Shown: positions 1 to 13,649, counted from the stretch's first letter. The stretch: 64,000 nucleotides of DNA from Bimastos eiseni (GCA_959347315.1 OY365807.1:33043660-33107659), one strand, 5' to 3'. Translations and numbers: made by a program. The notes: generated from the sequence alone by a model not told the origin.

Positions 1-540
1 CAATAAAAGTTTTAATAGTTGATAAAAATCCCATCCATTGTTTTGTGTATTTAACTGTCCAATGACGTCAGTGCAGATAACTTTTGAATTTAAATGTCCT
101 TCATTTCTTAATTATCTAGCAGTTACATGTGAATTAGCAAATCATAATCAACTGGCAATTAACCACCATTTTATATGCTATGCATGGTATTGCAGATATT
201 TTTTTTACTGTCTTCCAAGTATTTTTCCAATGACTGGCCTTCAGGGACTTGCTGAAATGAGCTTGTACACCCTGGTCACCTTTTCCCAAACTTTCGACAG
301 CCCTACCTTACTAGGCTCTCTCCTCATTGCCATGCTTTCTACTACATGTGTGTTGATTATAATGCAAGTGTTACCACATTGTCTTTTTCTATCACCTTAA
401 ATATGTATTAAAATTGATTTTAATGCATGTTTAGGCAATTCTATGTCTATATTGCCATAATGTTCTCTGTCTGCCAACTTTCTCAACCTATGTTGAGTCT
501 CTTTCTTTAGAACTCCATTGCTGGATGCCCTCAAATTGCC

Positions 541-1379
541 TTTGTGTTGATTTTACAAGAACTTAACTGATCTGGTTTGACACCCATAAGAAAATCTGAA
601 CGGTTACCAATATTCACCTTCTCTACTGGTGTTCCTGACTTGTGTGTTATCGTTGACAACACTCTTTAGTTTGCTGAACACATGTCTCCTGCCCTCTTTC
701 TGCCCAGTCTAATTTCTATAACCCTATCACCTGCAAACGTTTTCGAGCTGTCAGGTGATCTGTTCCCTCCTACACTTTTCGCCTCTATGCTATTGTTTCA
801 ATTTGTTTGCTCACGCATTGATCACTGCAACTTGCTACTTATTGATCTTCCTAAATCTCGCCTGTCACAGTGTCACCTCTTCAATCAGTGCTAAATGCAG
901 CGGTCTGTCTTGTTGCCCACCTTCCTCGCTTCTCACGTCTATCTCAACCTTCTCATGACTGAGCATTTACGCTGGCCTCTGCTCATTGCCCGCATTCGAT
1001 TTAAAGTTCTTTTCCTAACTCCCAAAGCGTTTTTGGGTCAGGCTCAATGCTATCTTTGTGACCTTATTCTGCCATCCTCTTTCGTTGTCCTCTAGGTTCT
1101 TTTGATTGACATGACCTTTTAGCACCTTGGACTCAAATGGCTTCTGCTCAATAGCCTGCTTATGTGTGTCTTTTGGCACCTCCTTTGCTTCGTAATGATA
1201 GCCTCTTTCCCATTTGCTTTTTCATTTTAACTGTTGTTCTTCTGTTTCTGCTTGTATTTTTAAGACTTCTTTTCAATGGAGCTTTTCGCACTAAGAGTGC
1301 CTCTGATTAGGTTGTACTGGGAGAGGTGCCATGGAAGTATGTCAATGCAATACAATATTCAATACAATAAAATACAATG
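541..1379 (+). mobile_element. Decayed L2/CR1-like LINE, 3' end of reverse-transcriptase ORF plus tail
   Basis: Broken frames give successive blocks of the C-terminal part of L2/CR1-clade ORF2. STGVPDLCVIVDNTL (about 622-666) matches the L-G-V-x-x-D-x-x-L segment. CSRIDHCNLLLIDLPKS (about 811-860) matches S-R-x-D-Y-C-N-S-L-L-x-G-L-P. VAHLPRFS, then IARIRFKVLFLTPKAF and YLCDLI (about 910-1065) match the V-x-x-R-I-x-F-K-x-L-x-L-x-x-K-A-L and Y-L-x-D-L blocks. Stops and frameshifts separate them, so the element is dead. A 3' untranslated stretch ends in an ATACAA-type simple tail at about 1345-1379. It is 5'-truncated; the left boundary is approximate. Confidence 0.8.
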
Positions 1380-2309
1380 AAGCCTTGTAAATCTGTTTTG
1401 CTATGACTTTCCAAAGTTTCTGTTTTTTATTCGCTTTTCGATCCCGCAAAATTAATGAAAACTCGCAGACGGATACTGGCACTGGTCCTCCTCGGACCAC
1501 AGGTTGGGAAGCACAACTCTAATCTATTTCCGTTATTGCTTTATACATAGAGCTTAGTTGTGCATTAGCTTAAATCCTTAATGACGTTCACTATGATTGT
1601 TTTAATCAGCCAGATGACCGGGAAGGCATCTATTCTGGGGAGGCATTTATTCTGAGCATTATTGTTCCAGTTATTGAGATCATTATTATTGCTACAGTTA
1701 GTCATCCGTTCCTTGCATGGTACCAGTGATCATTGGCCATAACTGTTTGCAATTGTAGTTGGGTGCCTATTTACGGCCAACTACTGGTTAATATCATTTG
1801 CTGTTTGTTGGCTGGGCCTAATTTCCTCTTGGTTGGCACAAATTGATTTGGAATTTGGACAGATGCATTTTAATTATGAATAGGATAGGCTAGGAAATGC
1901 CTTGTTTGCTTTTAATTAGGAGACATTCAGGTGTAATTGCTGTTGAGAAATAGTTTTCTGCTTAAGGCTTCATCAGCAGTGAGTAGTAGTGCCTCCTCCT
2001 CCTCGGTATTGGTGGTGGCAGACAGATGAAATCTAATAAGCCATGGACCCTCTCCTACATCAGACCAATTATCTAATTACAGAGTCTGTCTGCTTGTTGG
2101 TCCTGTATGAGTTTTTGAACTGTGTTGACCTCTGAGTGAGTATGAAAAGGCAAACAACTCTGATGGGGGCCTTTGCTGTCTTAGCTGCTCCCTTCTGATA
2201 AGACTCTTCTGCCCACTGACACAACCCTCCTACATAATAATGGCATAAGTTTAGTCAGGTGTCATTCCAGAACGAGGGGCCGCATCACTGCAAATTAATA
2301 CCATCACTC

Positions 2310-2312
2310 TAT

Positions 2313-2346
<34 letters not shown>

Positions 2347-2395
2347 TATATATGTATATATATACATATATATACACATATGTATACAGTAACAG
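2310..2395. repeat. TA-rich microsatellite
   Basis: A TA dinucleotide run passes into interrupted TATATACACATA sequence, typical of a decaying dinucleotide microsatellite. Confidence 0.95.
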
Positions 2396-3244
2396 AGCAA
2401 GTATATATAATATTCTTATTTGCATCTGTTGCAGCAGATTGAGTATTTCCAACTATGATAAAAAGTGTATATATAAATAAATATATATATTAAAGTGCTG
2501 TGCTATATTATGTATATATTTATATCTATTCACTCCTTGGTTTGAATATAAGGTAGTAAGTGCTGTTTGACTGTCTGAATGATGCTGTAGTTGCTTAATC
2601 AGCAAGTCCTATTAAGTATCAGGAATAGAGTTGGTTGTGTTTATGAAATTGTATGGTGGTGTCTTTGTGTGATATGTCTGTCTGTCTCTGCCTGTGTATG
2701 TATGTGTATGGGTTTGTTTGCTTCACACTTTGCTGAAGTGTTGTTTCCAATCAGTTCATCCCCTCCCCCGCCCCGTAATTTTTGATGAAGCTGTATAGGG
2801 GCTGTTTTTCTGTTTGCAAATCAGCTACATGTAGATCTCTTCTGGTCATCTTCCTTCATTTGTTTGTAAGTAACAACTATTTGCATACTCAGTCAGGTTT
2901 AGTCAGATGTTATTCCAGAGTGTACAAGTATTTGTTTTGTTATTTAGAAAAACCTATCAAACGCTCTTCTCAAAGATTGGTTTATTCATCTTTATTCAAC
3001 TATTCTAGTTTCAGATAATAACTTCTTTAGTGCCATGCATAATCAGTATGCCCAAAATATCGACCAATGGTCATTTACTAATCTATTGAAGAAGTTGATT
3101 GAAGTCCAACAAGACCACAAGCTGAGTTATAGAAGTGGTAAGTAAGAAAGTATGGGTTAGTTACTGGTTCGCAAGTATTTTTTTATATTTTGGAAATGAA
3201 ATTAAGAGTGCATGCAGATGGGGTGATGTACTTTGGTATTTTTT

Positions 3245-3245
3245 A

Positions 3246-3282
<37 letters not shown>

Positions 3283-3311
3283 GAAGAGAGAAAGAGAGAG
3301 AGAGGAAGAGA

Positions 3312-3342
<31 letters not shown>
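3245..3342. repeat. GA microsatellite
   Basis: About 98 bases of GA repeats with AGGAAGAG interruptions. Overlapping open frames on both strands encode only Arg-Glu or Ser-Leu repeats and are not genes. Confidence 0.95.
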
Positions 3343-3346
<4 letters not shown>

Positions 3347-3612
3347 ATGATGGATGTAACGATTGGGCCCAAGAAGACATGAAAGCATTCTTTTGCCATA
3401 GAAGTGGGAATAATGTCTAAGACACATTATTTATGAGGAGATGAGAAAATGAGATTAAGAATCTGGATCAGGTCAATTTCAGCAGAGAGAATCTCTCTGT
3501 TGATTCTGAATCTCAGTCACAGATTTTGGTTGGAAGAGACTGGTATATGCAGTGGAGAGATTTCTAAGGCTATCAGAGGAAGGAACATTGGAAAACATAT
3601 GGCTTTTTGCAG

Positions 3613-3925
3613 CACTTGTTTCCCAAACTTTTTTGTCGTGCACTTCGGAAAATCTTTTTAAATGCCTGCGCCCCACCTCACAAAGGCAAACATATTGTCT
3701 TAAATTTTAATTAGCATTTCAACGTCAATTTGCGATGCATTCATTGAATATAATGAAGAGACTAGACTGGACTTTACTTATTGGAGTGTAGCTTAGTGAC
3801 AATACAACAAAGAAGGTCAAGAGAACAGTTTCATTTTTTAAGCATGGTGACCGACTTGAGACGACCCACTTTTAGGTCGAGACTCAAAAGCCAGTGTTTC
3901 CCAAACTATCATTTGGGAAACACTG
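3613..3925. mobile_element. Probable hAT-like MITE (non-autonomous DNA transposon)
   Basis: The left end reads CACTTGTTTCCCAAACTTTT and the right end reads TTTGGGAAACACTG, forming imperfect terminal inverted repeats about 313 bases apart. CAGTGTTTCCCAAAC-type termini are familiar from hAT elements. Internal GCGCCCCACC near the left end and GGTCGAGACTCAAA near the right end resemble the usual subterminal sequence of such MITEs. The right end also contains a perfect 15-bp hairpin (3891-3905 with 3912-3926). I could not recognise an 8-bp target duplication, so the family call is tentative. Confidence 0.5.
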
Positions 3926-5765
3926 GATTTTTGTTAAAATCTTGTTGGAAAAGAAATGTAAGAACCTGTTCTTAAGGGAAGAGTATGATGAGCTACTAAG
4001 TATAGTGCATATGTTTTTTGTTACTAGGAAATTATACATGAAATGTTATGCCTCGTTTGCATGTGTTTACTGTACATGACTATTATGTTGTAGAGGTTCT
4101 TTTATATTGAACTGCTGAACAATTTCTGGTGGCGCTTAGTTGAATGGGCAGAGACTAAATACGTAAAGTCTTGTAATTTGTGAAATTGCGTTTAGAGATC
4201 GTAGGAGTTTATAAGCATTTAAAGATGATGTTGACCTGATATGCCGTGATCTGTCAGCTTTTGGAACGTAGAAGAACTGCAGAAATTGAATTTCCTGAAT
4301 TTCAGCCATTGCCTCCACAAAGGAAAATCAGTTCTCAGTTTTGCAATCACTCATAACGGTCTGAAGTCAGGATTGTATCCATGGACGTCCTGTTTTCTCA
4401 TTGCAGCCGTACAATGGAAGTCCTATTGATTGTGTGGGAAGAAGAGATTTCTGTTTGATAGAGAGACAGAAGAGAAGATGGGAGGGAACAGATGGCCGGA
4501 GAATCGGAATCTTTGCATATTTTCCTCGATGCTCAGTTGATCATGATTTAATATATTTAGCATTAAAAGCATTTTCTAAGCCCCCTGAACACCAAAGAAG
4601 AGTGTAGCAGGCATACGCATACCCTCTATGTCCTATAGAAGCTTTTTTCCATAGATTACACATGTGCATTGCTTAATTTGTGCCCCATGACTGCCACATT
4701 ATATTCACGTTATGCAATTGAAATTCACGTTATATCGATGCGTGTTGTAGCAGAGGTCTAGTGTATTGCTACAAAGCAGACGTTTGTATTTATTTATAAC
4801 TTCCAAGGTGCTGGATGCTCGGGTTTTTTCATACTTAGTAGATTATGCTGGGAATGTGCTAAGTTTTCCTCAGACCATAAACTCTGTAACAATGGCTTTT
4901 TGTGAATTACTCGGTTTTGGAAACTGGATGCTTCTTTTATTGAGTCCTGTTGGATTTATTTGTTATCTACAAGGTTCACAGCATGTTGTAGATTTCGAGA
5001 AGTGCCAGGAAATTAAAATTCTGTGCAGCATGGTAGTGGCATAAAAATTGCCAGTTGTTGAGCATATTTTGCTGTGTAGATAATAAGCAATCTAAAGTTG
5101 GTTTATTTTTGGATTATGTTCATGAGAAAGGTTTTTCTTTTGCAGTATTGAGGCTGAATAAAAATTTTTTTTTATTGTATTAGGCCAATTTGGAAAGTTG
5201 TTCTATTGCTGGTAATGAACCCATAAGGAAGCGGTTTTCTCTTGCTGGTAGGAGCTCTAAATGAAAAGTTTATAAGATTATCTGCTTTTGGATTGATGAA
5301 GATTATTGTTTTTGTACATCATCTGAAAGATCCTTCAGCACAGGATGCAGGATGTTGTAACATTGAAGGAGCTATGCTACAAATTAATAAGCAACTTATG
5401 ATTTAGTTATGAGCCATCGAAGTATGAAATTGATTTTTAAAATTATCATGGATTGCGCTTCAAGAGCAGAAAGCGTTTGGATACTTTCATTTTTAAGTCC
5501 TCTGTTAAGCTAATTTTAGCATAATTCAACAATTAAGCTCTCTTTACGACAGGTCTTCCGTTTTTAATCTGAAGAGAATTTCTGATTTGGTACTCCTGTG
5601 GCTTGTGCATACGTGCATTGAAAGCTGTGCTTTTTCAATGGATGTGTGGATGATAACAATTATGATAATGATTATGATGATGATCACGATAATGATGATA
5701 TATTCTTAATTAATTTGAACTTTCAGGTATGCTGTAAGATTACATGACAAAGTAGTAGCAGACAC

Positions 5766-5958
5766 TATCTAGCTTAATACGAGTTGAATTTAACTGTATG
5801 GCACCCATGCAAGGCATCACCTACCCTACTGCTCGTTTTTGCCAATAACACATATAAAATAGAGGGCTGTGTCGACCTTTATAGGGTGATGGGAATCGAT
5901 CCTGCTACCTGCATGTTGTTATGCTCTTCAGAGCGTTACCATTGCTCCATAACCCCAC
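5766..5958 (-). mobile_element. tRNA-derived SINE, family 2 (minus strand)
   Basis: On the minus strand a tRNA-like head contains a weak A-box (TGGAGCAATGGTAACG, 5936-5951) and a good B-box (GGATCGATTCCC, 5891-5902). The body then reads CCTTGCATGGGTGCC and ACAGTTAAATTC. That body block recurs at 10251-10280 and 54809-54842 in this window, defining a repeat family. Boundaries are approximate. Confidence 0.65.
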
Positions 5959-8260
5959 CCCAATGCATAGAAATTACTTTGTTTTCTAATACTTTTAATG
6001 GCAGCATTTGCTCATGGCATATATAATGAGCTGAAATATTTACTTTCAGTTATTCTCTGTGTTTATCTTTTGCTTGTATATTATACAGTCTGAGCATATA
6101 TCCTGCAATTAATAAGCAGTGCCACTATATTTGATAGGCTTCCTCCTTGCATGAGCAGAATAGTAAGTTATTTTAATTTAATAGGTCTTGAAGAAAAGAT
6201 ATAGTTTTGGTTTGCAATGCAGAGAGCACTAGCAAGAGTATACATGAACAGTTGCTCAGACAAACAAATTGCCAGATAGCTATGGGTATGTCTTTAGGAA
6301 CTATACAATGCCTGCAAGACTTGAGAGGGTGAGTATGGATGTATACATGCAAATATAATTATGTAGCTACATCCGGACATATAAATCTTCAGTGTTGTAT
6401 CGAATGTATGCAGGCAGACATTTATGTATACTTTAAGACTTCCGTGTACTATCCACCGGAGGAGCCTTGAATGCAGCCATGGTTACCTGGTCGTCCTTTC
6501 TAGGCATTAGTGTTTAGTGCGAGGGGCGAGCAGCCAATGGCATCCGAGACTGGTCAGCAAGTAGCGATTGTTTAGTCTGCCCATTCAGAAGCTGAATTTA
6601 GGCTATGCATTAACAGAGACTCGCCAATTTATCTGCAGTATCCAAGTAGTTCTGATACTACTAGAGGTAGGTAATAATAATATTGATGATATATTGACAT
6701 ACAGACCGTGTATTATGGGAAAGTGGTTGCAATGTTCAACCCTATTTAAATCCAATGGTTGTGCAATGTATTATTAATTTTACATGGCAATAGAATGGCC
6801 TGGGTGGTCATAGAGGAGTACCAGTTCACAGTGAATTAAGGTATCAAGATCATACTAAATTTTTTACTTCTGTGGTTGTTTTCAAAGAGCTACCTACCAA
6901 CTCCCTAGCACATGCAGTGAAAAATTATTTTTTACCACTAATTCATAGTTCTCATTAGACTATTTCTCCTATGACCAAGTGACCCATTGTTGGTTATCTG
7001 CTCAGGTTTTTAGACTTAAATTGTTGTTACATCCCTCTAATATATACATACTTACATGGTCGATAAATGAACTGTTGTTTGATAAACTGAACAGATGGTC
7101 CGAATTCAAATTTCTAATTTTAAATTCTCAAACATTCTACTTAGATTGACTCTGTTGGTAGTCTGACAACATAAAACACTAGTATTTGCTTTTCCTAAGA
7201 CAAATGTAAATATACGAATTTTACTTGTATAAATCAAATCAAATGTGCATGTAAATTTTTCTTTGGATTGCCAAATAAACTTAAAAATGAATGAAATAAT
7301 GACAATGAATGAAAATTAATACTAGCAAAGGAAAGAGCAAGTAAGACGGTGATCCAAAAAATGTAAAAATATTAAACAGTAAAAATTTTATAGATATATT
7401 TTTGGTAACTTCAAAGCATTGATGTATAGAACGAAGACGTCAATGTCACGTCGCTGTGTACAAATGCTTGTTCTTAACGAAAGGTTTTTCTAACCGAAAT
7501 GTTGCCTTCATGAATGAATGACATTTTTCTACTGTTATATCATTGATATCCTTCAGAAGAGCAACCTTCAGACAGCAGCCAGCTGCCTCAGAAGATCAAC
7601 AATTGTCTTTACTGGATTATCTATGGCAGAGGTCCAGCTAGGGTTAAATGTGGCACGTGACACCACATGACTCCACCAATCATTTGTTGGGGTAAACTAC
7701 ATGTGCGGAGGCAGTTTGTACTGTTAGTTTCTAATTGAATTGGCTGCATTGCCACTAAATAGTAGCGGAGGTAAGATATCTATGTAATGTTAAGATAATC
7801 AATATATTGCTGACCTTCATCAGGTTAGAAATTACCTACCGTCTGCTGTCCAGAAGTTTTGGATTTGTACAGGATGAATTGCAGCAATTCAACACAAGCC
7901 TTTCAAATTGGTCAGAATTGTTGGCATCAGTTTGGGATTGATCTGAAACTCCTTATTCAGAGGGATCCTATCCTCACCTTATTTAAGTTGTATTGACACA
8001 GAGTTTTGTGCCTCTTAAGTGCCTGAAAAAAGGATCATGCACACATGCTCATGCCATGATGCTTAACTGAGTTCTTATTCCACAGACTTATCATTATTCA
8101 ATTATGTCATTGGATCATGTTTGTCTGGTCATACCCATAGCAAGAACAGTTCTTGGTGAAGGAGTTGTTTTTGTTGCTTGACGTACTTTTTGGACCCTGC
8201 ACTGTCACCTGTCGTTTTATTCTCTTGACTGTTTTAAATTGTTTCTCCACCGTTGGCTGC

Positions 8261-8261
8261 C

Positions 8262-8300
<39 letters not shown>
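8261..8300. repeat. CTGT microsatellite
   Basis: Ten perfect CTGT units, followed by decayed copies. Confidence 0.95.
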
Positions 8301-8305
<5 letters not shown>

Positions 8306-10243
8306 AGTTTGTCTTACGGACTGATCTTCTTGAGCTTCCTGATTGACCTGATTATGGATTGGCTTCGATGTGTCATTAGTTGATGCCTTGTGCGTTAGAC
8401 GCTGGTGTTTTGGAAGCTACTGGTTAATTGCGATTACATGTTGAGCCCAACAAATGGATTCATATTCAGTTAGAGTTGACAGAGAACATCATGTTCATTC
8501 CAGGATATCATCGGTGTGTGGATATAGTGTAGAGCGAAAACATGTGGCAACATCCGTCCATCCGTTATACACCATGATGCACCACCTTGGAAAATCTCTC
8601 TCTGTCTTGGTTGAAACAAAGTCCAGAAATCCATACAGTACAGATAAGGTATTCATCACCTGGCTGGTAGGCTGAAGGGCTAATCATGGCTAAGGCTGAG
8701 GTCACACGTTTTTGCCCTATAAAAATTACTTGGCTGCAGACAGAACATATAACATAGGTGCATAGATAGAAAGCTAGACTGTTCAGCTTGAAGCCCATCC
8801 TGTCTAATCCAATAACATTTGCCATGATGAAATCCAACATACCTTCATAATCCGTGGTGGAATCAAACAATTACAGCATGCAATCTCAGCAACAGCAAAT
8901 GTTCAAACATAAGCATTTATTGCACCAGTTTCACATTGAGATGGAATAGGCATTTTGGGTGAGACAACAACCTGTGTGGCTGCTGACATCAGCCGCATCT
9001 AAGATTCCAATCTCTGTTCATTATTCAGTTTATCCTTTTATATCAAGATGTTTGTAGTTCTATTTCAGCCTGTATCCAGAGGTCTGTAATTCAGTTTTAG
9101 CCATGCATTCTGAAGTCCCTGTTATTAGGCTTCTTACATGAATGGCATTCATAATTCAGTTTGCACTCATGATTCACTTGAAGCCTGTATATCCAGGTAT
9201 TCATGATAACGATCCAGGTACATAGATTCCACAAGGTACATAGAAGTTGAATTTGATGTGCAGGGTGCTCCATAGTTCTTGTTAGTTCCTGTCTCCTTAC
9301 TTCTTAACCATTTGCTTGGGTGACCTATAGTAAGCCAATTGCTTAGGCCTTCTTTTTATTAGGTGAGGGCTTGTGGTATCTGTGGTTACTGACTGGGAGA
9401 GCTCTGGCTTTTATACTGCCGTTCAGAAATTCTTTACAAGGTCTGCCCACAAAGCAATTACATAGGTGAGATGGTCTTAAATATGTCCAGGTTTGGTATT
9501 GTCAAAGGGTGCAGCTGAACCTGTCTGCGCCTCAATGATGACCTGCATTGAGTGGTGGCTGATGACTTCCGTGACAGGCTTCAATCTTCATGCATTAAAA
9601 TTGTAGGTCATTTGGAGTAGCAGTCCAGTCTGTGACAGTCAGCTGGGGTCCCACTGTTTGAGCTAACATGTCTAGGCCAACAAAAGGCCAGCACTGTTGC
9701 CTGTTGTCATGATGAATGGTGACTCTTAGTAGTGACCTACAGACGGCCATGAATTAGACATGACAACTTTTAGAAGTAGTTCAAGTCTCAAAATGCGTTC
9801 CTATGGGTATAAGTGTAGAGGACGGTGTCTATTTCTTTTTGCCACAATGTTGCTTTGCATAATTACGACTGGTAAAGGAAACTAGGCAGCTTGACAGACG
9901 CCAGCTTAGCCCAAAGGCATCATCAGGCACACTCTTTCTTCTCCTGCTTTTCATGGTGTTGAAGTTTGGTCCTATGATTTGCATTTTCAGCCTCAGCCTG
10001 TGGAACTGTTTACCTCCAGATAAAAGGTTTCAGTTTAAATGATTTGTTTGCCAGGAGGCCTTCTGACAGTCATGTTGTGCCCTGGTACCCATTCTATGCC
10101 CAGTACTGAGTCCTGTTTCCAATACTCCATAGCCAGCTTTTTTGTAGACATTGGGGGATGAGGTTGAAGCGATGGTGGCATTCTAAGGTTGAATCAGCCT
10201 TTATTTATAAGGTGGCATTGTAATAATAAGATGTGGGATATTA

Positions 10244-10345
10244 TGTTCACCTTGCATGGCTGCCATACAGTTAAATTCTACTCCTGAAATAACTTGTGAT
10301 CATCCGTTCATACAATACTTGTAATCATGCTGCAGTGCATTAGTT
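10244..10345 (+). mobile_element. 5'-truncated copy of SINE family 2
   Basis: Contains CACCTTGCATGGCTGCCATA, then CAGTTAAATTCTACTCCTG, TGATCATCCGTTCATAC and ACTTGTAATCATGC. The same blocks occur in the same order at 54800-54890. No tRNA-like head is recognisable to the left. Confidence 0.6.
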
Positions 10346-10819
10346 AAACTGTAATAAATTAAGATGATTAAATTAAGATTATTTAATTTATTTATTGCTA
10401 CTAAGTACTAGATGTGATGAGCCAAGGCAAGGAAGGCTACATACAATTAAGGCCTTCTGAGCCAAAGCTGACGGCCTGGGAAAGGAGTTGTTGATTTTGG
10501 GAGCTCATTGGCCTAGGATACTAGCACACGGCTGTTGGGAATTCTGTCACCACGGCAGCTGAGCTGACTGGAGTCACCATAGACTCACTGATTTATCTGT
10601 GTTTCAGTAGTGAAGAAAATGGGCCTGGTCCCATCTGCATGTCTGGAGGCATTTGTGGTAAGTTCATCTACTTGGAATGACCCTGCTTAATGCAGGAGTC
10701 AGTTGGAGCTAGACAGCCTATTTTGTATTTTGAGAATCTACAGTTGATATTAACAGTTTGCAGTTGATACATATCACTAGTTACATAAATCTTTAAAACC
10801 ATCCTTTTTAGCCGGGGTT

Positions 10820-10875
10820 GGGTCAGGATCACTTTTAAGCAGTTACCTTGAAGGGGCGCTATATAAAGCTCCATA
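10820..10875 (+). mobile_element. L2-type LINE/SINE 3' tail fragment
   Basis: The sequence AGTTACCTTGAAGGGGCGCT followed by ATATAAAG matches the terminal GCGCTATATAAA motif that ends many L2-type LINEs and the SINEs that use them. Only the tail survives. Confidence 0.45.
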
Positions 10876-11586
10876 ATGAAGTCAGTTAATTCTATTTTTG
10901 TTGAAAATTGCATGAATTATTAATTTGGCTTTATTGACTTGCCTGTTTTAAATGTGGCTCCATATACATTATTCATCTATGTTTAGTGTCATTAGAAACC
11001 TGGGTAATATTATTAAAGGGAGCATGTACTATGATACTGGCGAAAATATAAAACAAGCAGGATTTTTTACAATTTAATAGTTAATTATTTAAGAATTAGC
11101 GATTTATTATTAGTAAATTGTCATCAACTGTCTTTCCCAGTAAGTAATGACAAATAAAAAAATTGATACTATTCATTGTTTATCTTTAATAGTGTTATTT
11201 GTATGTATTTTTTACTAGTTAGTATTTATTTATTTATATTAGTTTACATTTTTCAGTTCAAATGTGTTCCTTTAAACAATTACATAAATTAACCAGCGTG
11301 TTAACATTGTTTGTTTCTTGTGGGCCAACAAGCAGTATTGGACTAATCGTTTAAAATAAATGTAATCATTAGAATTAATCAATGATTAATTGATTAATTA
11401 ATCTTTAACTTCAGCAACTCTAAAGACACATAAAGGGTCTTAGAAGAGTTGCAGTTCTTTAAATATGGCAAATATTTTAATTTCTACTCAATGCTGCCAT
11501 AAGTGCATCCAAGAAAACACAAGTTATATGTGAGTGCATATGTTTATATCTGCATATATGCTTTGTGAGTTTTTTCTATTCTATTG

Positions 11587-12414
11587 CATCATCATCATCG
11601 TTGTCGTCGTCGTCGTCATCATCATCATCAGTTCCTGATGCCAGTCATTTGGTGACGATGGGTACGAAGAAATGATCTCCATTGTCCACGGTCGTTTGTC
11701 AACTCCGTTGCTGCCTTTAGTGTCAGTCCAAGAGATGTTATGTCCTCATTAATATTATCTCTTCCAGCATAGACTTTGTTTGCCTTTGCTTCCTTTTCCT
11801 TTGAATCGTCCATGTAGTGCATTGTGTGGGATTCGGTCATCTGGCAGTCTCTCTCTCTCTCTCTCTCTTTCTACACGTACAAGCCATCAGAGTCTTCTTC
11901 GTTGAATGACTTTGTGTAGAAGGATTGTTCGATACCAAACGATTGTCTTAGCCATTGTTTTTATTTTCTGCAGTCTTGAAATGCATGCGATCTTCTGCAT
12001 TCATTTTTGCAGTAAGGAAACTTATAGCATCTTGCTTCAGTTCAGCAGTGTCCTAAGTTTCTGATCATCCGTATATCAAAATCGCTTGCATCATCATCTT
12101 GTATATATTTTTCTGGATTTTCTTTGTAAATTCTTTGCTTCTCCATTTCCTGTTCAATATTTATCATTCCAAATGCTTGTTAAATGCATCCAATTCTCCT
12201 TTATACGTCTTTTTATTCGTTGCCGTCTCCGTTAATTAGCACTTCGAGATAGACGAATTGTTTTACTCGTTCAGTAGCTTCTTCTTGGATTGTGGTAATT
12301 ATTAATATGTCTTTGGTCTTTTTAAACACTAACGTTTTGGTTTTTTATGTGCTGATCATTAGGTGCTGAATCTTCTACTTGCCTCGCCAATCTGTGTGTC
12401 GTAATATCAGGTAG
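11587..12414 (-). mobile_element. Decayed LINE, C-terminal end of reverse-transcriptase ORF with trinucleotide tail
   Basis: Minus-strand frames give VKQFVYLEVLINGDGNE (about 12230-12285), matching the V-K-x-F-x-Y-L-G-S-x-I block that follows the catalytic core. Then, after several frameshifts and stops, DITSLGLTLKAATELTNDRG and WRSFLRTHRHQ (about 11640-11750) match the C-terminal D-x-x-x-x-G-[LM]-x-x-x-x-A-x-x-x-x-x-D-R-x-x-W-R segment common in invertebrate LINEs. The element ends in GAT/GAC trinucleotide repeats (11587-11631), a usual 3' tail for this type. It is 5'-truncated next to a TA microsatellite and is non-functional. Confidence 0.72.
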
Positions 12415-12417
12415 CCT

Positions 12418-12426
12418 GCATATATG

Positions 12427-12457
<31 letters not shown>

Positions 12458-12480
12458 GTGTGTATATATATATATATATT
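12418..12480. repeat. TA microsatellite
   Basis: Interrupted TATATATG and TA repeats directly beside the 5'-truncated end of the LINE remnant. Confidence 0.9.
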
Positions 12481-13110
12481 AATGGGCAGTCTATTCCAAA
12501 TCCAAGCACATCTGTCTTCAGTTTCTTATAACCGTACTGTTGGTGTCTTTGTAACTCTATGTATATTCACGGTATATGCACCCATTCCCCATGTCCCATA
12601 CACCCACACTCTTGCTATGGGACCAGGCATTAGAGCTGTCCCGAGATCACGTCTTGGTGATTATGCCACTACCGTGTTCAGCAGATTATTAAAATAGCGG
12701 ATATCGATTATAATTATGGGACAAATTATTTTCTTTTCTTGTTTAGTCAAAATGCTTGGTTCTAAAACATAAACCTACAAAATTGCAATGCAGACACTTA
12801 ATGTTGCTGCCTTCTTTTGCCCTGAAAAAATAGGGGGTGAGGATGCTGGGTGGGCTGGGCCACAGCAGAGACTTCAGTAGGTGGACAATGGTCCGCCAGT
12901 ACATGTAATTATTGTGAAATCATCTGGCCAGTGGAAAGCTGCCTAAACCTGGACATTCTCTTTACATTGGCGCAGATTATTTTTACCATTTTATTGTTTA
13001 GTTATTCCCATTGCCATGACCTTCTTGATCAGCTTCATCAGATTAATGTGTGTTGAACGAAATTATGGATACAAGCTCAGTTATTTTCAATGGAATGTTT
13101 ACTCTCTTGA

Positions 13111-13175
13111 GGTGTGTGTGTGTGGGGGGGTGTGGGGTGTGTGTGTGGGGGTGTGTGGGGTGTGTGTGTGCGTGT
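13111..13175. repeat. GT/GGGG-rich simple repeat
   Basis: Alternating TGTGTG and GGGG blocks in imperfect units of about 20 bases (GTGTGTGTGGGG). The open frames across it encode low-complexity peptides only. Confidence 0.9.
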
Positions 13176-13649
13176 ATACTTTTTCATGGCTAGCACATCC
13201 GACCCGAAGATTAGTATAACAAGCGAATAGAGTTAAAAAATCTACGTGCCCTGTTTGCGTGGGAGTGTTTTTGACGTTTGTGTGTGGCTGCTTCCCCCCT
13301 CTGCCTCTGGCTGGACTGAAACTCTTTACCAAATCAATAGGCAGCATGATTGAGACTTTTCTTAAACACTTTTTCATGAGTTTCTGTCAATTGGTGGACT
13401 TTGAATGAAATGCTGATGCTGCTGATAGACGACAGTTACTGTGTTGCTGCAGTGTTTACACATAAATTTCTCTCAGCTCTGTTTATGCATGCCATGAAGT
13501 CCATACTTGACATATTGCACACCACTATGGCTGAGTCATGAAAACAAATCTCATACAGCCTCCATGGACGTATAGGCAACAAATTGACTTGTTTTAAAAT
13601 TTAGTTTGATTAATAATTGACGTGCGTTTAGCTGATTACGTGGCTTATG

